A DNA stretch of 64,000 nucleotides from Pseudolabrys taiwanensis (GTDB lineage: Bacteria > Pseudomonadota > Alphaproteobacteria > Rhizobiales > Xanthobacteraceae). Shown here piece by piece: positions 54,181 to 63,405 of the stretch. Below the pieces are notes generated by a model that searched no databases, was not told where the DNA came from, and worked only from the letters and a program-made list of their open reading frames with translations. Made by a program: the position numbers and the translations under genes. The stretch is taken from the NCBI RefSeq assembly GCF_003367395.1, contig NZ_CP031417.1, positions 1,984,001-2,048,000 of the forward strand. Direction: 5' to 3'. Each line of letters starts with the position of its first letter. Position 1 is the first letter of the stretch.

Positions 54181-54429
54181 ATGGCAACCACACCCACGCC
54201 CATCAAGAATGCCATGTTCGAGGATATCGTTGCCATTCTTGGCGATATCGATCAGGACAAGGTCCTTGCCATTGTCGACTTGAGACCGACAATGGCCGAA
54301 GTTGAGGCTGCTTCGCTGTGGCTATCGGGCGACGACGACGTGTTCGGCGCCGGCGAGCCGCTGAAGGGCAATGCGGCCGCGATCGTCAACATCCTCAGCG
54401 CGAACGAGGAGGATGAACGGTCACGCTGA
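54181..54429 (+). CDS. Small conserved-looking hypothetical protein
   Basis: Acidic protein of 82 residues with no signal or membrane segment. The pattern FEDIVAILGDIDQDKVLAIVDLRPTMAEVEAA and then a helix near SLWLSGDDDVFGAGEP suggests two or three helices. The function is not known. ATG at 54181 is preceded by AGGGAGGTG, a very strong ribosome-binding site. First gene after a FixK-like box and 13-19 bases upstream of nicotinamidase, so an operon is likely. Confidence 0.75.
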   Translation: MATTPTPIKNAMFEDIVAILGDIDQDKVLAIVDLRPTMAEVEAASLWLSGDDDVFGAGEPLKGNAAAIVNILSANEEDERSR

Positions 54430-54448
54430 ACGAGGGATCGCGGTGGCA

Positions 54449-55087
54449 ATGACCGAACGCTTCACTGTCGGCGATAGCGACGTGCTGCTGGTCGTCGACG
54501 TCCAGAACGACTTCTGCCCCGGCGGACGGCTGGCGGTGCCCGAAGGCGACGCGGTGGTGCCGGTCATCAATGCGCTGGCGCGGCGCTTCGCCCATGTGGT
54601 GCTGACGCAGGACTGGCATCCGGCAGGACACCTGTCATTCGCCTCCTCGCATCCGGGCAAACAGCCGTATGAGATGATCACGGTCTCTTACGGACCGCAG
54701 GTTCTGTGGCCGGACCATTGCGTTCAAAACACATCCGGCGCTGCCTTCCGCGGCGATCTCGATATCCCGCAGGCCGAACTCGTGCTGCGCAAGGGCTACC
54801 ACCGCGAGATCGACTCCTATTCGGCCTTCTACGAGAACGACCGCGCCACGCGGACCGGCCTCACCGGCTATTTGCGCGAGCGCGGCCTCAAACGCGTGTT
54901 CGTCGCCGGCCTCGCATTCGATTTCTGCGTCCGCTACTCGGCCGAGGACGCCCACCGCGAAGGTTTCGCGACGGTCGTCATTGAGGATGCCTGCCGCGGC
55001 ATCGACATCGCCGGCTCGGTCGCGGCCACGCGCGACGTTTTGCGCGATCACGCCATCCCCTGCGTCGGTGCGAGCGCGGTCGTCTGA
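54449..55087 (+). CDS. pncA: Nicotinamidase (PncA type)
   Basis: Isochorismatase-fold amidohydrolase of 212 residues converting nicotinamide to nicotinate. Visible are the catalytic Asp in VVDVQNDFCPGG, metal-site residues in TQDWHPAGHLSF, Lys in LRKGYHREIDSYSAFYEN, and the nucleophile Cys in GLAFDFCVRYSAEDA. ATG at 54449 is annotated; GTG at 54443 is better spaced from GAGGG and is possible. Together with the nearby PRPP synthetase, it suggests NAD recycling. Under FixK-like control if the upstream box is real. Confidence 0.93.
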   Translation: MTERFTVGDSDVLLVVDVQNDFCPGGRLAVPEGDAVVPVINALARRFAHVVLTQDWHPAGHLSFASSHPGKQPYEMITVSYGPQVLWPDHCVQNTSGAAFRGDLDIPQAELVLRKGYHREIDSYSAFYENDRATRTGLTGYLRERGLKRVFVAGLAFDFCVRYSAEDAHREGFATVVIEDACRGIDIAGSVAATRDVLRDHAIPCVGASAVV

Positions 55088-55106
55088 CGCGCAACCTTGG
55101 TCGCCA

Positions 55107-57497
55107 TTACGTCTTTCCCTCCGCTTCGGCCACCACGTCGATGGTGTGCAGCAGGCTGGACGGATTGACGCTGATCGAGTCGATGCCGAGCTTGGCGAGG
55201 AAGCTGGCAATCTCCGGATAATTGGCCGGCGCCTCGCCGCAGATGCCGACATGACGGCCATTGCGCTTGGCGCCGGTGACGGCGAGCCGCAGCATCTCCA
55301 GCATGCCGGGATCGCGCTCGTCGAAATCGAAAGCGACGATGTCGGAATCGCGGTCGACGCCGAGCGTAAGCTGGGTCAGGTCGTTGGAGCCGATGGAGAA
55401 GCCGTCGAACAGTTCTGCGAAAGCATCGATCTGGATGACGTTGTTGGGGATCTCGCACATCACGTATATCTCGAGACCGTTCTCGCCGCGCTTGAGACTG
55501 TTCGCCGCCATCGTCTCGATCACGCGCCGGGCCTCCTCGACGCGCCGGCAGAACGGCACCATCACCAGCACATTGGTCAGGCCCATGTCCTCGCGCACGC
55601 GGCGAAGCGCCGCGCATTCCAGCGCGAAGCCTTCCCGGTAGGCCGGATGCGCATAGCGCGCCGCGCCGCGGAAGCCCAGCATCGGGTTCTCCTCCCGAGG
55701 CTCGAAGCCCTCGCCACCGACGAGCCGGGCATATTCGTTGGTCTTGAAGTCAGACAGGCGCACGATCACCGGCTTGGGGTAGAACGCCGCGCCGATGGTG
55801 CCGATGCCTTCCGACAGCTTGCGCACGAAATAGTCGGACGGGCTCGCGTAGCCACGCACGAGCTTGGCGATCTCCTCACGCGCCGCCGGCGATGTCACCC
55901 TCTCCGGGTGCACCAACGCCATCGGATGCACGCGGATATGCTCGCTGATGATGAACTCCATGCGGGCAAGGCCGACGCCGTCGCTCGGCAGCATGGCGGA
56001 GCGGAAGGCGAGATCGGGATTGCCCAGGTTGAGCATGATCGCCGTGCGCGGCTTTTTCAGCGCGGCGAACTCGACCTTGGTGGTCTTGATCGGCAGCGCA
56101 CCGTCGTAGACGCGGCCGACCTCACCCTCGGCGCACGACACCGTCACCTGTGCGCCACCCGTCAACTTCCGCCGCGCGTCTTCGGCTCCAACCACCGCCG
56201 GCACGCCCAGCTCGCGCGCGACGATGGCGGCATGGCAGGTGCGCCCGCCGCGCTCGGTGACGATGGCCGCGGCGATCTTCATCACCGGCTCCCAATCCGG
56301 AGTCGTCTGTTCGGCGACCAGCACCTCGCCCGGCTTGAAGTCGGTCAACTGCCGCGCATCGGTGACAATGCGCACCGCGCCGGATGCGATCTTCTCGCCA
56401 ACAGCCCGGCCCGTTGCCAGCGCTGTGCCTTGCGCGCCGAGCGCATAAGTCTCGAAGCCCGTCTGCGCCCGTTGCGACACCACCGTCTCGGGCCGCGCCT
56501 GGATGACGTAAAGCTGACCGTCCTCGCTGTCCTTCGCCCATTCGATATCCATCGGCATCGAATGCCCGGCATTGGCCGAATAGTGCTGCTCGATGGCGAT
56601 CGCATCGCCCGCAAGCTTGAGCACTTCGTCATCGTCAAGACAGAAGCGCGCCTGCATGTCTTCCGGCACCGGCACGTTCCGCGTGCCACCATCCTCGGCA
56701 TAGATCATGCGCAGATGCTTGCGGCCGAGCGCGCGCGATAGCACGGCGCGCTTGCCGGCGCGGTAGGTCGGCTTGTGCACATAGAACTCGTCCGGATCGA
56801 CGACCCCCTGCACGATGTTCTCGCCGAGACCGTAAATGCCGGAGACGAACACGACATCGCGGAAACCGGACTCGGTGTCGAGCGTGAACATGACGCCGCT
56901 GGCGGCATTGCCGGCTCGCACCATCTTCATCACGCCGACCGACAGCGCGACCTTGAAGTGATCGAAGCCGTTGTCGATCCGGTAGGAGATGGCGCGGTCG
57001 GTGAACAACGAGGCGAGGCATCGCCGCGTCGCCTCGAATAGCGCGTCCGGCCCGCTGACGTTGAGATAACTTTCGTGCTGGCCGGCAAAGCTGGCATTCG
57101 GCAGGTCTTCGGCGGTTGCCGAACTGCGCACCGCGACCGCGACGTTCGCGCCATATTCGGCCTCGAGCTGCCGATAGGCGCGCACGACCTGTTCGTTGAG
57201 CCAGCCGCTGTCCGCCGCCGCATAGACGATGCGGCGTGCTTCCGCGCCGGCCGCGGCGAGGCGTGCGATATCGCGCTTGTCGAGGCCGTCCAGCAGGCGG
57301 TGCAATGGTTCCCAGGCCTTGGCCTCGGTGAGCACGTCGCGGAAGGCGTCAGCGGTCACGGCAAAGCCATTGGGCACGCGCACGTCCGCGGAGGCCAACG
57401 TCGCATAGAGCTCGCCGAGCGATGCGTTCTTGCCGCCGACTTGGCCGACATCGGCAACGCGGATATCGGCGAACCAGCGAATGCAATCCTGCGGCAT
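55107..57497 (-). CDS. ppsA: Phosphoenolpyruvate synthase
   Basis: Enzyme of 796 residues that converts pyruvate and ATP to PEP, AMP and phosphate. The N-terminal ATP-grasp domain has VGGKNASLGELY and AVRSSATAEDLPNASFAGQHE. The swivelling domain has the phosphorylated His in GGRTCHAAIVARELG, and the C-terminal PEP domain has the Cys in GICGEAPANYPE. Full length, no interruption. ATG at 57497. Divergent from a universal stress protein gene across a FixK-like box, suggesting use in gluconeogenesis or low-oxygen carbon flow. Confidence 0.96.
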   Translation of the reverse strand: MPQDCIRWFADIRVADVGQVGGKNASLGELYATLASADVRVPNGFAVTADAFRDVLTEAKAWEPLHRLLDGLDKRDIARLAAAGAEARRIVYAAADSGWLNEQVVRAYRQLEAEYGANVAVAVRSSATAEDLPNASFAGQHESYLNVSGPDALFEATRRCLASLFTDRAISYRIDNGFDHFKVALSVGVMKMVRAGNAASGVMFTLDTESGFRDVVFVSGIYGLGENIVQGVVDPDEFYVHKPTYRAGKRAVLSRALGRKHLRMIYAEDGGTRNVPVPEDMQARFCLDDDEVLKLAGDAIAIEQHYSANAGHSMPMDIEWAKDSEDGQLYVIQARPETVVSQRAQTGFETYALGAQGTALATGRAVGEKIASGAVRIVTDARQLTDFKPGEVLVAEQTTPDWEPVMKIAAAIVTERGGRTCHAAIVARELGVPAVVGAEDARRKLTGGAQVTVSCAEGEVGRVYDGALPIKTTKVEFAALKKPRTAIMLNLGNPDLAFRSAMLPSDGVGLARMEFIISEHIRVHPMALVHPERVTSPAAREEIAKLVRGYASPSDYFVRKLSEGIGTIGAAFYPKPVIVRLSDFKTNEYARLVGGEGFEPREENPMLGFRGAARYAHPAYREGFALECAALRRVREDMGLTNVLVMVPFCRRVEEARRVIETMAANSLKRGENGLEIYVMCEIPNNVIQIDAFAELFDGFSIGSNDLTQLTLGVDRDSDIVAFDFDERDPGMLEMLRLAVTGAKRNGRHVGICGEAPANYPEIASFLAKLGIDSISVNPSSLLHTIDVVAEAEGKT

Positions 57498-57548
57498 GAG
57501 TCACCTTCTTATGGTAGGCTTATACGAACGCGCCGGGCCACCGCGGCA

Positions 57549-57562
57549 TTGATGTCAGTCAA
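57549..57562. promoter_or_regulatory. FixK/FNR-like box in divergent promoter
   Basis: TTGATGTCAGTCAA fits TTGA-N6-TCAA exactly. It is 52 bases from ppsA and 67 from the universal stress protein gene. Low-oxygen control of USP genes by FNR/FixK proteins is well known in this class. Confidence 0.6.
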
Positions 57563-57628
57563 AGGCCGCGTCGGGCTTTGGTTCTTGACCGCGACTGCTG
57601 GTTCCGCCTTTGATGGTGCCGAACCACG

Positions 57629-58072
57629 ATGAGCATCAGCCGGATGAAACGCGTCCTCGTTGCGACCGACGGCTCGGATGGCGGCAATCGCGCCGTCGAC
57701 GCCGCAGCCGAACTGGCCAAGACGACCAACGCCACCCTCGTCATCGCCACCGTCGGCGGCAACGTGACCGGCGCCGAGTTGCGACGGCTGGCGAGCACCG
57801 ACGGCGACCTGTCGAAGACGCTTGAGACGAAGGCGGACCGCGTCCTGCGGCAGGCGGCGCGACGCGCCCGGCGGCTGGGCATCAAAAGCCCGATCCTGCG
57901 GTGCGGCTGGGGCGACCCGGCCGAAACGATCCTCGATTTCGTGCGGCGCGAGAAGGCCGATGTTGTCGTGGTCGGCCGGCGTGGCCGCAGCCGCCTGAGC
58001 CAATTGTTGCTCGGCAGCGTTTCGCAAAAGGTCACCAATCTCGCCCCGTGTACGGTGGTCGTGGTGCCCTGA
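57629..58072 (+). CDS. Universal stress protein (UspA family)
   Basis: Small protein of 147 residues. The ATP-binding motif G-x2-G-x9-GS is complete (VVGRRGRSRLSQLLLGSVS), and the strand before it is VVVV. The N-terminal RVLVATDGSDGGNRAVDAAAELA is typical. ATG at 57629; ATG at 57644 would also fit. Often induced by low oxygen in this class, in keeping with the FixK-like box upstream. Confidence 0.95.
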   Translation: MSISRMKRVLVATDGSDGGNRAVDAAAELAKTTNATLVIATVGGNVTGAELRRLASTDGDLSKTLETKADRVLRQAARRARRLGIKSPILRCGWGDPAETILDFVRREKADVVVVGRRGRSRLSQLLLGSVSQKVTNLAPCTVVVVP

Positions 58073-58095
58073 GGCGGGCGACCGTCATCCGGCAC

Positions 58096-58109
58096 ATGAT
58101 ACAGATCAA
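58096..58109. promoter_or_regulatory. Degenerate FixK-like box
   Basis: ATGATACAGATCAA keeps TGAT-N4-ATCA but the first base of TTGA is A. It lies 72 bases upstream of the SbmA-like gene. Weak on its own. Confidence 0.3.
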
Positions 58110-58181
58110 GGCGGGAACGGGCCCTCCCGCCTCATATGGCGCAGACGCTAGCGGTATCCGCCGGCAAACCAGGCGCCCCTT

Positions 58182-59294
58182 ATGCGGTTCTTCGATTTCA
58201 GCGCCTTCATGTTCAACCATAAGGAGTTGACGGAGCGCTTCTGGCATTCGGCCCTGCTGCTCTGGCGCGACCGCAAAAGCTGGGCCGTTGCGCTCGGCAC
58301 GTGCCTCCTCATCATCGTCCTGCTCCAACTCGTGGTGCAGGTGCTGCTCAATCTCTGGAACCGTAACTTCTTCGACGCGCTCGAGAAGCGCGATGCGGCC
58401 ACGCTCTGGTATCAGGCCAAGATGTTCGTCCCGCTGGCCGCCTTCAGCGTATTGCTCGCGGCGACGTCGGTATGGGCGCGCATGACCGCGCAACGCGGCT
58501 GGCGCGAGGCTCTCACGCGCCGCGTCGTCGGCCGATGGCTGCAGAACGATCGCTTCCGCCATCTCAACGGCATGGTGAAGGGCACCGAGAACCCCGAATA
58601 TCGGATCGCGGTCGACATCCGTGTCGCCACCGACGCGCCGATCGATCTGCTGCTGGCCTTCGTGACGTCGCTTCTGACCGCCTTCACGTTCTTCGGCGTG
58701 CTGTGGACCATCGGCGGCAGCCTCGCCGTGCCCGTTTTCGGCGTCACGATCACTATCCCCGGCTATCTGGTGATCGGCGTCATCCTCTATTCGGGCGCGA
58801 TGTCGACATTGATGATGTTCGTCGGTCATCACATGACCGGAGTCATCGAGCGCATGAACCAGTCGGAAGCGGAGTTCCGCGCCGCCGCCGACGCCTTTCG
58901 CGGCGAAAAGGTCGCCGAAGACGCCAAGCCGATCGACGGCGAGAAGCGCAACGCGCTATGGCTGCGGCTGCAGGCGGTGCTGCTGTGGTGGCGCGAATTT
59001 TGCTGGCAGCTGGTGCGCACCACGCTCATTTCGCACAGCAATTTCCTGCTGGCGCCGGTCGTGGCCTGGCTCCTGTGCGTGCCGAAATACTTGAGCGGCG
59101 CGATGACGCTCGGCGAGCTGACCCAATCCGCCGCCGCCTTCGTCACGGTGCAAAGCGCGTTCAACTGGCTGGTCGACAACTACCAGCGCCTCGCCGACTG
59201 GCGCTCATCGGTGCACCGGGTCGGCAGCCTGCTCATCGCGCTCGATGAGCTGGAGGCCAAGGAAAATGCCAAGCCTGGGCCCGCGCAACCTTGA
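58182..59294 (+). CDS. SbmA/BacA-like (ABC_membrane_2-type) membrane protein without nucleotide-binding domain
   Basis: Protein of 370 residues with about six to seven membrane helices. The features match SbmA/BacA and the membrane half of YddA-type exporters: NRNFFDALEKRDAATLWYQ, WREALTRRVVGRWLQNDRFRHLNG, ENPEYRIAVDIRVATDAPIDL. The chain ends DWRSSVHRVGSLLIALDELEAK, where YddA-type proteins would continue into an ATPase. SbmA/BacA proteins use the proton gradient to import peptides. Its 3' end overlaps the opposite beta-glucosidase gene by 62 bases. Confidence 0.85.
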   Translation: MRFFDFSAFMFNHKELTERFWHSALLLWRDRKSWAVALGTCLLIIVLLQLVVQVLLNLWNRNFFDALEKRDAATLWYQAKMFVPLAAFSVLLAATSVWARMTAQRGWREALTRRVVGRWLQNDRFRHLNGMVKGTENPEYRIAVDIRVATDAPIDLLLAFVTSLLTAFTFFGVLWTIGGSLAVPVFGVTITIPGYLVIGVILYSGAMSTLMMFVGHHMTGVIERMNQSEAEFRAAADAFRGEKVAEDAKPIDGEKRNALWLRLQAVLLWWREFCWQLVRTTLISHSNFLLAPVVAWLLCVPKYLSGAMTLGELTQSAAAFVTVQSAFNWLVDNYQRLADWRSSVHRVGSLLIALDELEAKENAKPGPAQP

Positions 59295-60645
59295 TCAATC
59301 CCTTGTACCAGTCGAAGGACGCTTTCGGCGTGCGCTTCTGCGTCGGATAATCGATGTAGACGAGTCCGAAGCGCGCGGCATAGCCGCTGTCCCACTCGAA
59401 ATTGTCGAGCAGCGACCAGACGAAATAGCCGCGGATGTCGGCGCCTTCGGCGGCGGCATCGTTCATCGCGTTGATGTAGCCCTTGAGAAAGGCAATCCGG
59501 TCGTTGTCGATCACGGCGCCGGTGATATCCGGCTTGTCATGGCCGCCAAAGCCGTTCTCGGTCACGTAGACGGGTAGACCATAGTCTTTCGTCACGCGCA
59601 GGAGGCTGTCGCGAAAGCCGTCCGGTTCGATCGGCCAGTCCATCGGCGTCACCGGAATGCCCGGCGGGCGATCGCCGAAGCCGAACCGGAAGCGTGCGGC
59701 GTTGTCGGTGCGCACATAGATCGGGCTGTAGTGGTTGAGGCCGAACCAATCGACCGGACGATGAATCCGCTCGAGATCACCTGGCCGCATGATGGCCTCC
59801 ATCGCCGGACCCAGCAGTTCGGGATAGCGGCCGAGAAACTGCGGGTCGGGGTAGGCTCTGTTCCAATAGGTGTCCGCCCAGCGCGCGCCGTCCGCATCGG
59901 CCGGCGACGACGGCCGGCATGGCTGCACGTTGTGGATCGACCCGAGCGAGCATCCGCCGACGCGCGCGCGCAAGACGTCTACCGCCGCGCCGTGACTGAG
60001 GTTCACATGGTGGATGGCGTGGTGCAGTTCCTCGATCGGCGTCTCGTCGCGGTTGCCGCGGCCGAAGCCATAGCCGAACAGCGTAAAGATTGCCGGCTCG
60101 TTGAAGGTCGCGAAGCGCTTGACCCGGTCGCCGTAACGATCCGCCACCAGCGCGGCATAGTCGGAGAACCAGCCGACGCTGTCGCGGTTGGTCCAGCCGC
60201 CGAGGTCGTCGAGGGCCTGCGGCAGATCCCAATGATAGAGACACAGCCACGGCTCGATGCCGGCCGCGAGCAAGCCGTCGATCAGCCGATCGTAGAAGGC
60301 TAGGCCCGGTTCGTTTGCCTGCCCCCGCCCCTGCGGCAAAACGCGCGGCCAGGCGACCGAGAACCGGTAGGCCTGCACGCCGAGCTTCTGCATCAACGCA
60401 ATGTCTTCGGGATAGCGATGATAATGATCGCACGCCACGTCGCCGGTGTCCTTGCCGGGAATGACGCCGCGCCGCCCGTCGGTGTCCCACACGCTCGGAC
60501 CGCGCCCATCGACCCGCGTCGCGCCCTCGATCTGAAAGCTGGAGGTCGCGGCACCCCAGATGAACTCCGGACGCAAGGCCGCAATGCGCGGCGCGCCCGG
60601 GGCAGTCGGCTCGGGCCCGTTCGTGTCGCCTGCGCTTTTGTCCAC
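59233..60645 (-). CDS. GH1 beta-glucosidase
   Basis: Cytoplasmic glycosidase of 470 residues. The acid/base Glu lies in FATFNEPAIFT (about residue 183) and the nucleophile Glu in VYVTENGFGGH; substrate-binding FIWGAATSSFQIEGA opens the barrel and WSLLDNFEWDSGY closes it. No signal peptide. Start chosen as GTG at 60645, 9 bases after AAGGAG; further upstream the frame is not GH1-like. Cleaves beta-linked glucosides taken up from plants. Divergent from an agarase-like gene across a FixK-like box. Confidence 0.95.
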   Translation of the reverse strand: MDKSAGDTNGPEPTAPGAPRIAALRPEFIWGAATSSFQIEGATRVDGRGPSVWDTDGRRGVIPGKDTGDVACDHYHRYPEDIALMQKLGVQAYRFSVAWPRVLPQGRGQANEPGLAFYDRLIDGLLAAGIEPWLCLYHWDLPQALDDLGGWTNRDSVGWFSDYAALVADRYGDRVKRFATFNEPAIFTLFGYGFGRGNRDETPIEELHHAIHHVNLSHGAAVDVLRARVGGCSLGSIHNVQPCRPSSPADADGARWADTYWNRAYPDPQFLGRYPELLGPAMEAIMRPGDLERIHRPVDWFGLNHYSPIYVRTDNAARFRFGFGDRPPGIPVTPMDWPIEPDGFRDSLLRVTKDYGLPVYVTENGFGGHDKPDITGAVIDNDRIAFLKGYINAMNDAAAEGADIRGYFVWSLLDNFEWDSGYAARFGLVYIDYPTQKRTPKASFDWYKGLIKVARAQAWHFPWPPAHRAR

Positions 60646-60700
60646 TTGCCGTCGCTCCTTGCACGTCGTCGCGATATTGTGTCGCCGGCTCACGACTTTA

Positions 60701-60714
60701 TTGAGACATGTCAA
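60701..60714. promoter_or_regulatory. FixK-like box/GACATGTC palindrome in divergent promoter
   Basis: TTGAGACATGTCAA fits TTGA-N6-TCAA exactly and contains the 8-bp palindrome GACATGTC (60704-60711 region). It lies 55 bases from the GH1 start and 56 from the agarase-like start. FixK or a sugar repressor of the LacI type are the alternatives. Confidence 0.5.
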
Positions 60715-60770
60715 TAGATTGCACCGGCAATGCGTCAGTCTACGCAAAAACCATCCGCCGTGAGCAGCCG

Positions 60771-62129
60771 ATGCTGGACAAATGTGTGAGGACCCGTTGG
60801 GGCGGTCTGGCCGACGGCCAATTCAGGCCCAACGGCTTTTTCCGGCTGGCGCAAAGCGGCGGCATCTTTTGGCTGGTCGATCCCGACGGCGGCCGCTTTC
60901 TCTCGAAGGGTGTCAACACGGTGCGCTTCGATCAGGACGAGGTTCGCGGCACCAAACGTGTTCCTTATGCCGACGCCTGCCTTCGTAGGTACGGGAGCGA
61001 GCCGGCCTGGCGCAGCGCGATTGCGCAGCGGCTCACCGGCTGGGGCTTCAACACGCTCGGTTCCTGGTCGGATGAAGGGGTCGCCGCCCATGCGCAACTG
61101 GTGCTCACGCCCAACATCGACCTCGGCATGTCCTTCGCCTGGCAGGCCAATGAGCGGGGTGGCCCCAGACAGGAATTCCCGGATGTGTTCGATCCGGCCT
61201 TCGAAGCACATGTCATGCGGCGGGCCCGCGACAAGTGTTCGCAACATAGCGGCGACGCCAATATCGTCGGCTGGTTCATCGACAATGAACTGCGCTGGTG
61301 TCCCGACTGGCGCGGGCCGGACGATCTCCTGCCGCTGTTTCTCAATCTTTCACCGACCACGCCAGGCCGTGGCGCGGCGCTCGACTTCCTGCGCGGACGC
61401 TACGGCGATATGGCCGCCTTCAATGCCGTGTGGCGCACGCGGGCGACGACGTGGGATGCGCTCGGAGCGCTGGACCCTATCGAGCCGGCCTACCGCCGCA
61501 AGCCGCCTTACGACCGCAATGCGAGAGATGAGATCATCGCCAACGTCGCCGACCCGCATCGCGCCGCCTTCTTCGCCGATTGCGACGATTTTCTCGCGCT
61601 GCTCGCGGAGCGCTATTTCACGCTGACGGCCGCCGCGATCAAAGCCGCGGACCTGCACCATCTCGTGCTCGGCTCGCGCTTCGCCTTCCCGCCCCCCGTC
61701 ACGGTCATCGAAGCCGCGGCGCGTCACGTCGACGTCATCTCGTTCAACTGCTACGGCCCCGACCCCGATGGCGCCCTCGCCGCTTATGCGCCGACCGGCA
61801 AACCGTGCCTGATCGGCGAGTTCTCTTTCCGCGGCGCCGACGCCGGCCTGCCCAACACCAATGGCGCCGGCCCGGTCGTCGCGACACAAACCGAGCGCGC
61901 TGCGGCATTCGAGCGCTACGCGACGAAAGCGCTGCGCCATCCGCGCGTCGTCGGCTATCACTGGTTCGAACACGCCGATCAGCCGGCCGAGGGCCGGTTC
62001 GACGGCGAGAACTCCAACTTCGGCACCGTCAGCATCGACGACAACGTCTACGAGACGCTCACCGAGGCGATGACGACGTTGAACACGCAAGCCGAGACCA
62101 TCCACGCCAGCGCGGAGGCCATCGCATGA
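60771..62129 (+). CDS. Agarase-like glycoside hydrolase (clan GH-A type)
   Basis: Protein of 452 residues with a (beta/alpha)8 hydrolase pattern. [32 protein letters not shown] matches the N-terminus of beta-agarase/porphyranase-like families. The probable acid/base Glu follows Asn in [11 protein letters not shown] and the nucleophile in [10 protein letters not shown]. No signal peptide, so it is probably cytoplasmic and acts on imported oligosaccharides; real agarose is unlikely. ATG at 60771. Stops 4 bases into the next gene (ATGA). Confidence 0.75.
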   Translation: MLDKCVRTRWGGLADGQFRPNGFFRLAQSGGIFWLVDPDGGRFLSKGVNTVRFDQDEVRGTKRVPYADACLRRYGSEPAWRSAIAQRLTGWGFNTLGSWSDEGVAAHAQLVLTPNIDLGMSFAWQANERGGPRQEFPDVFDPAFEAHVMRRARDKCSQHSGDANIVGWFIDNELRWCPDWRGPDDLLPLFLNLSPTTPGRGAALDFLRGRYGDMAAFNAVWRTRATTWDALGALDPIEPAYRRKPPYDRNARDEIIANVADPHRAAFFADCDDFLALLAERYFTLTAAAIKAADLHHLVLGSRFAFPPPVTVIEAAARHVDVISFNCYGPDPDGALAAYAPTGKPCLIGEFSFRGADAGLPNTNGAGPVVATQTERAAAFERYATKALRHPRVVGYHWFEHADQPAEGRFDGENSNFGTVSIDDNVYETLTEAMTTLNTQAETIHASAEAIA

Positions 62130-63403
62130 GCCATCACACCAAGATCGCTTTCCTCGGCGCGACCAGCATGTCGTTCGGCTTGAGCATGTTCCGCGACGTA
62201 TTCTCGAGCGACGAGTTGCGCGGCTCGACGCTCACCTTGGTCGGGCTGGACCGCGCTCCCTTGGAGAAGATGACGGCGCTCGCGCGCCTATTGAACGAAA
62301 AGACTGGCGCCGGCCTTGTCATCGAGCAGACGACCGATCGCCGCGCTGCGCTCGATGGCGCCGGCTTTGTCGTCAACGCCACGGCCATCGACCGCAACCG
62401 GCTGTGGAAGCTCGACTTCGAGGTGCCGCGCAAATACGGCATCCGCCACACGCTCGGCGAAAACGGCGGCCCAGGCGGGCTGTTCTTCACGCTCCGCACC
62501 TTGCCGCTGGTGTTCGACATCGTACGCGACATGGAAGAATTGTGCCCGAAGGCGCACTTCCTCAACTTCTCCAATCCGGAAAGCCGCATCGTTCTAGCGC
62601 TCGGCAAATACAGCAAGATCGCCTCGCTCGGCCTGTGCCACGGCATCTTCATGGGCCAGGGCGATGTCGCCGAAATCCTCGGCCTGCCTTCCGAGGATGT
62701 CGACGTCTCCGGCGCCGGCATCAACCATTTCCAATGCCTGACGCAGATCCGCCACCGCAAGACAGGCGAAGACCTCTACCCGCTATTGCGCGAGAAGGAA
62801 AAGACGCTCGACCCCGATTTCGCGCCGCTGACGCGGCAACTGTTCCGAGCCTTCGGCTATTGGTTCACCTGCAGCGACGATCATTTAGGGGAATATCTCG
62901 CCTTCGGCTGGGAAGCCGGTGAGGACGGCTACGATTTCGAGGAGGATGAGCACGAGCGGACCGCATTCGCCGCGCAGATCGATACGGTACTCGGCGGCGG
63001 ATCGATCCCGAGCGACTGGCTGACCCCTTCGGGCGAACGCGGCGCGGCCGCCATCGGCGGCATCCTGCACGACAAAAAGCGTGTCATCGAGTCTGGCGTG
63101 GTGCCGAACCACGGCACGATTCCCAACCTGCCCTATCACGCGTCCGTTGAAGTGCCGGTAATGGCCGACGCCGCCGGCATTCATCCGATCTCGCTCGGGC
63201 CGTTGCCCGATGCGGTCGCCAAGCTGCTGCACACGCCGGTACAAGTGCATGAGCTGGCCGTCGAAGCCGCGGTGCACGGCTCGAAGGAGATCGCCCTCCA
63301 GGCTTTGCTGATCGATCCGGTGGTGAATTCGGCCGATGCCGCTGTCAAGCTGCTCGATGAGCTGTGGGAGGTGAACAAGCCCTATATCCGCGCGTGCATC
63401 TGA
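62126..63403 (+). CDS. GH4 family NAD-dependent glycosidase
   Basis: Enzyme of 425 residues. It has an N-terminal Rossmann fold ([19 protein letters not shown]), and metal-site residues Cys-His in GLCHGIFMG and Asn-His in GINHFQ, with [11 protein letters not shown] near the substrate. GH4 members use NAD and Mn for alpha- or beta-glycoside cleavage by an elimination route; galacturonidases and galactosidases are common. ATG at 62126 overlaps the previous stop. Probably breaks a sugar released by the neighbouring hydrolases. Confidence 0.9.
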   Translation: MSHHTKIAFLGATSMSFGLSMFRDVFSSDELRGSTLTLVGLDRAPLEKMTALARLLNEKTGAGLVIEQTTDRRAALDGAGFVVNATAIDRNRLWKLDFEVPRKYGIRHTLGENGGPGGLFFTLRTLPLVFDIVRDMEELCPKAHFLNFSNPESRIVLALGKYSKIASLGLCHGIFMGQGDVAEILGLPSEDVDVSGAGINHFQCLTQIRHRKTGEDLYPLLREKEKTLDPDFAPLTRQLFRAFGYWFTCSDDHLGEYLAFGWEAGEDGYDFEEDEHERTAFAAQIDTVLGGGSIPSDWLTPSGERGAAAIGGILHDKKRVIESGVVPNHGTIPNLPYHASVEVPVMADAAGIHPISLGPLPDAVAKLLHTPVQVHELAVEAAVHGSKEIALQALLIDPVVNSADAAVKLLDELWEVNKPYIRACI

Positions 63404-63405
63404 TC

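Noticed and set aside
58182..59294. A truncated ABC exporter pseudogene
   Set aside because: The frame ends cleanly after the membrane domain and matches the domain extent of SbmA/BacA proteins, which naturally lack an ATPase.
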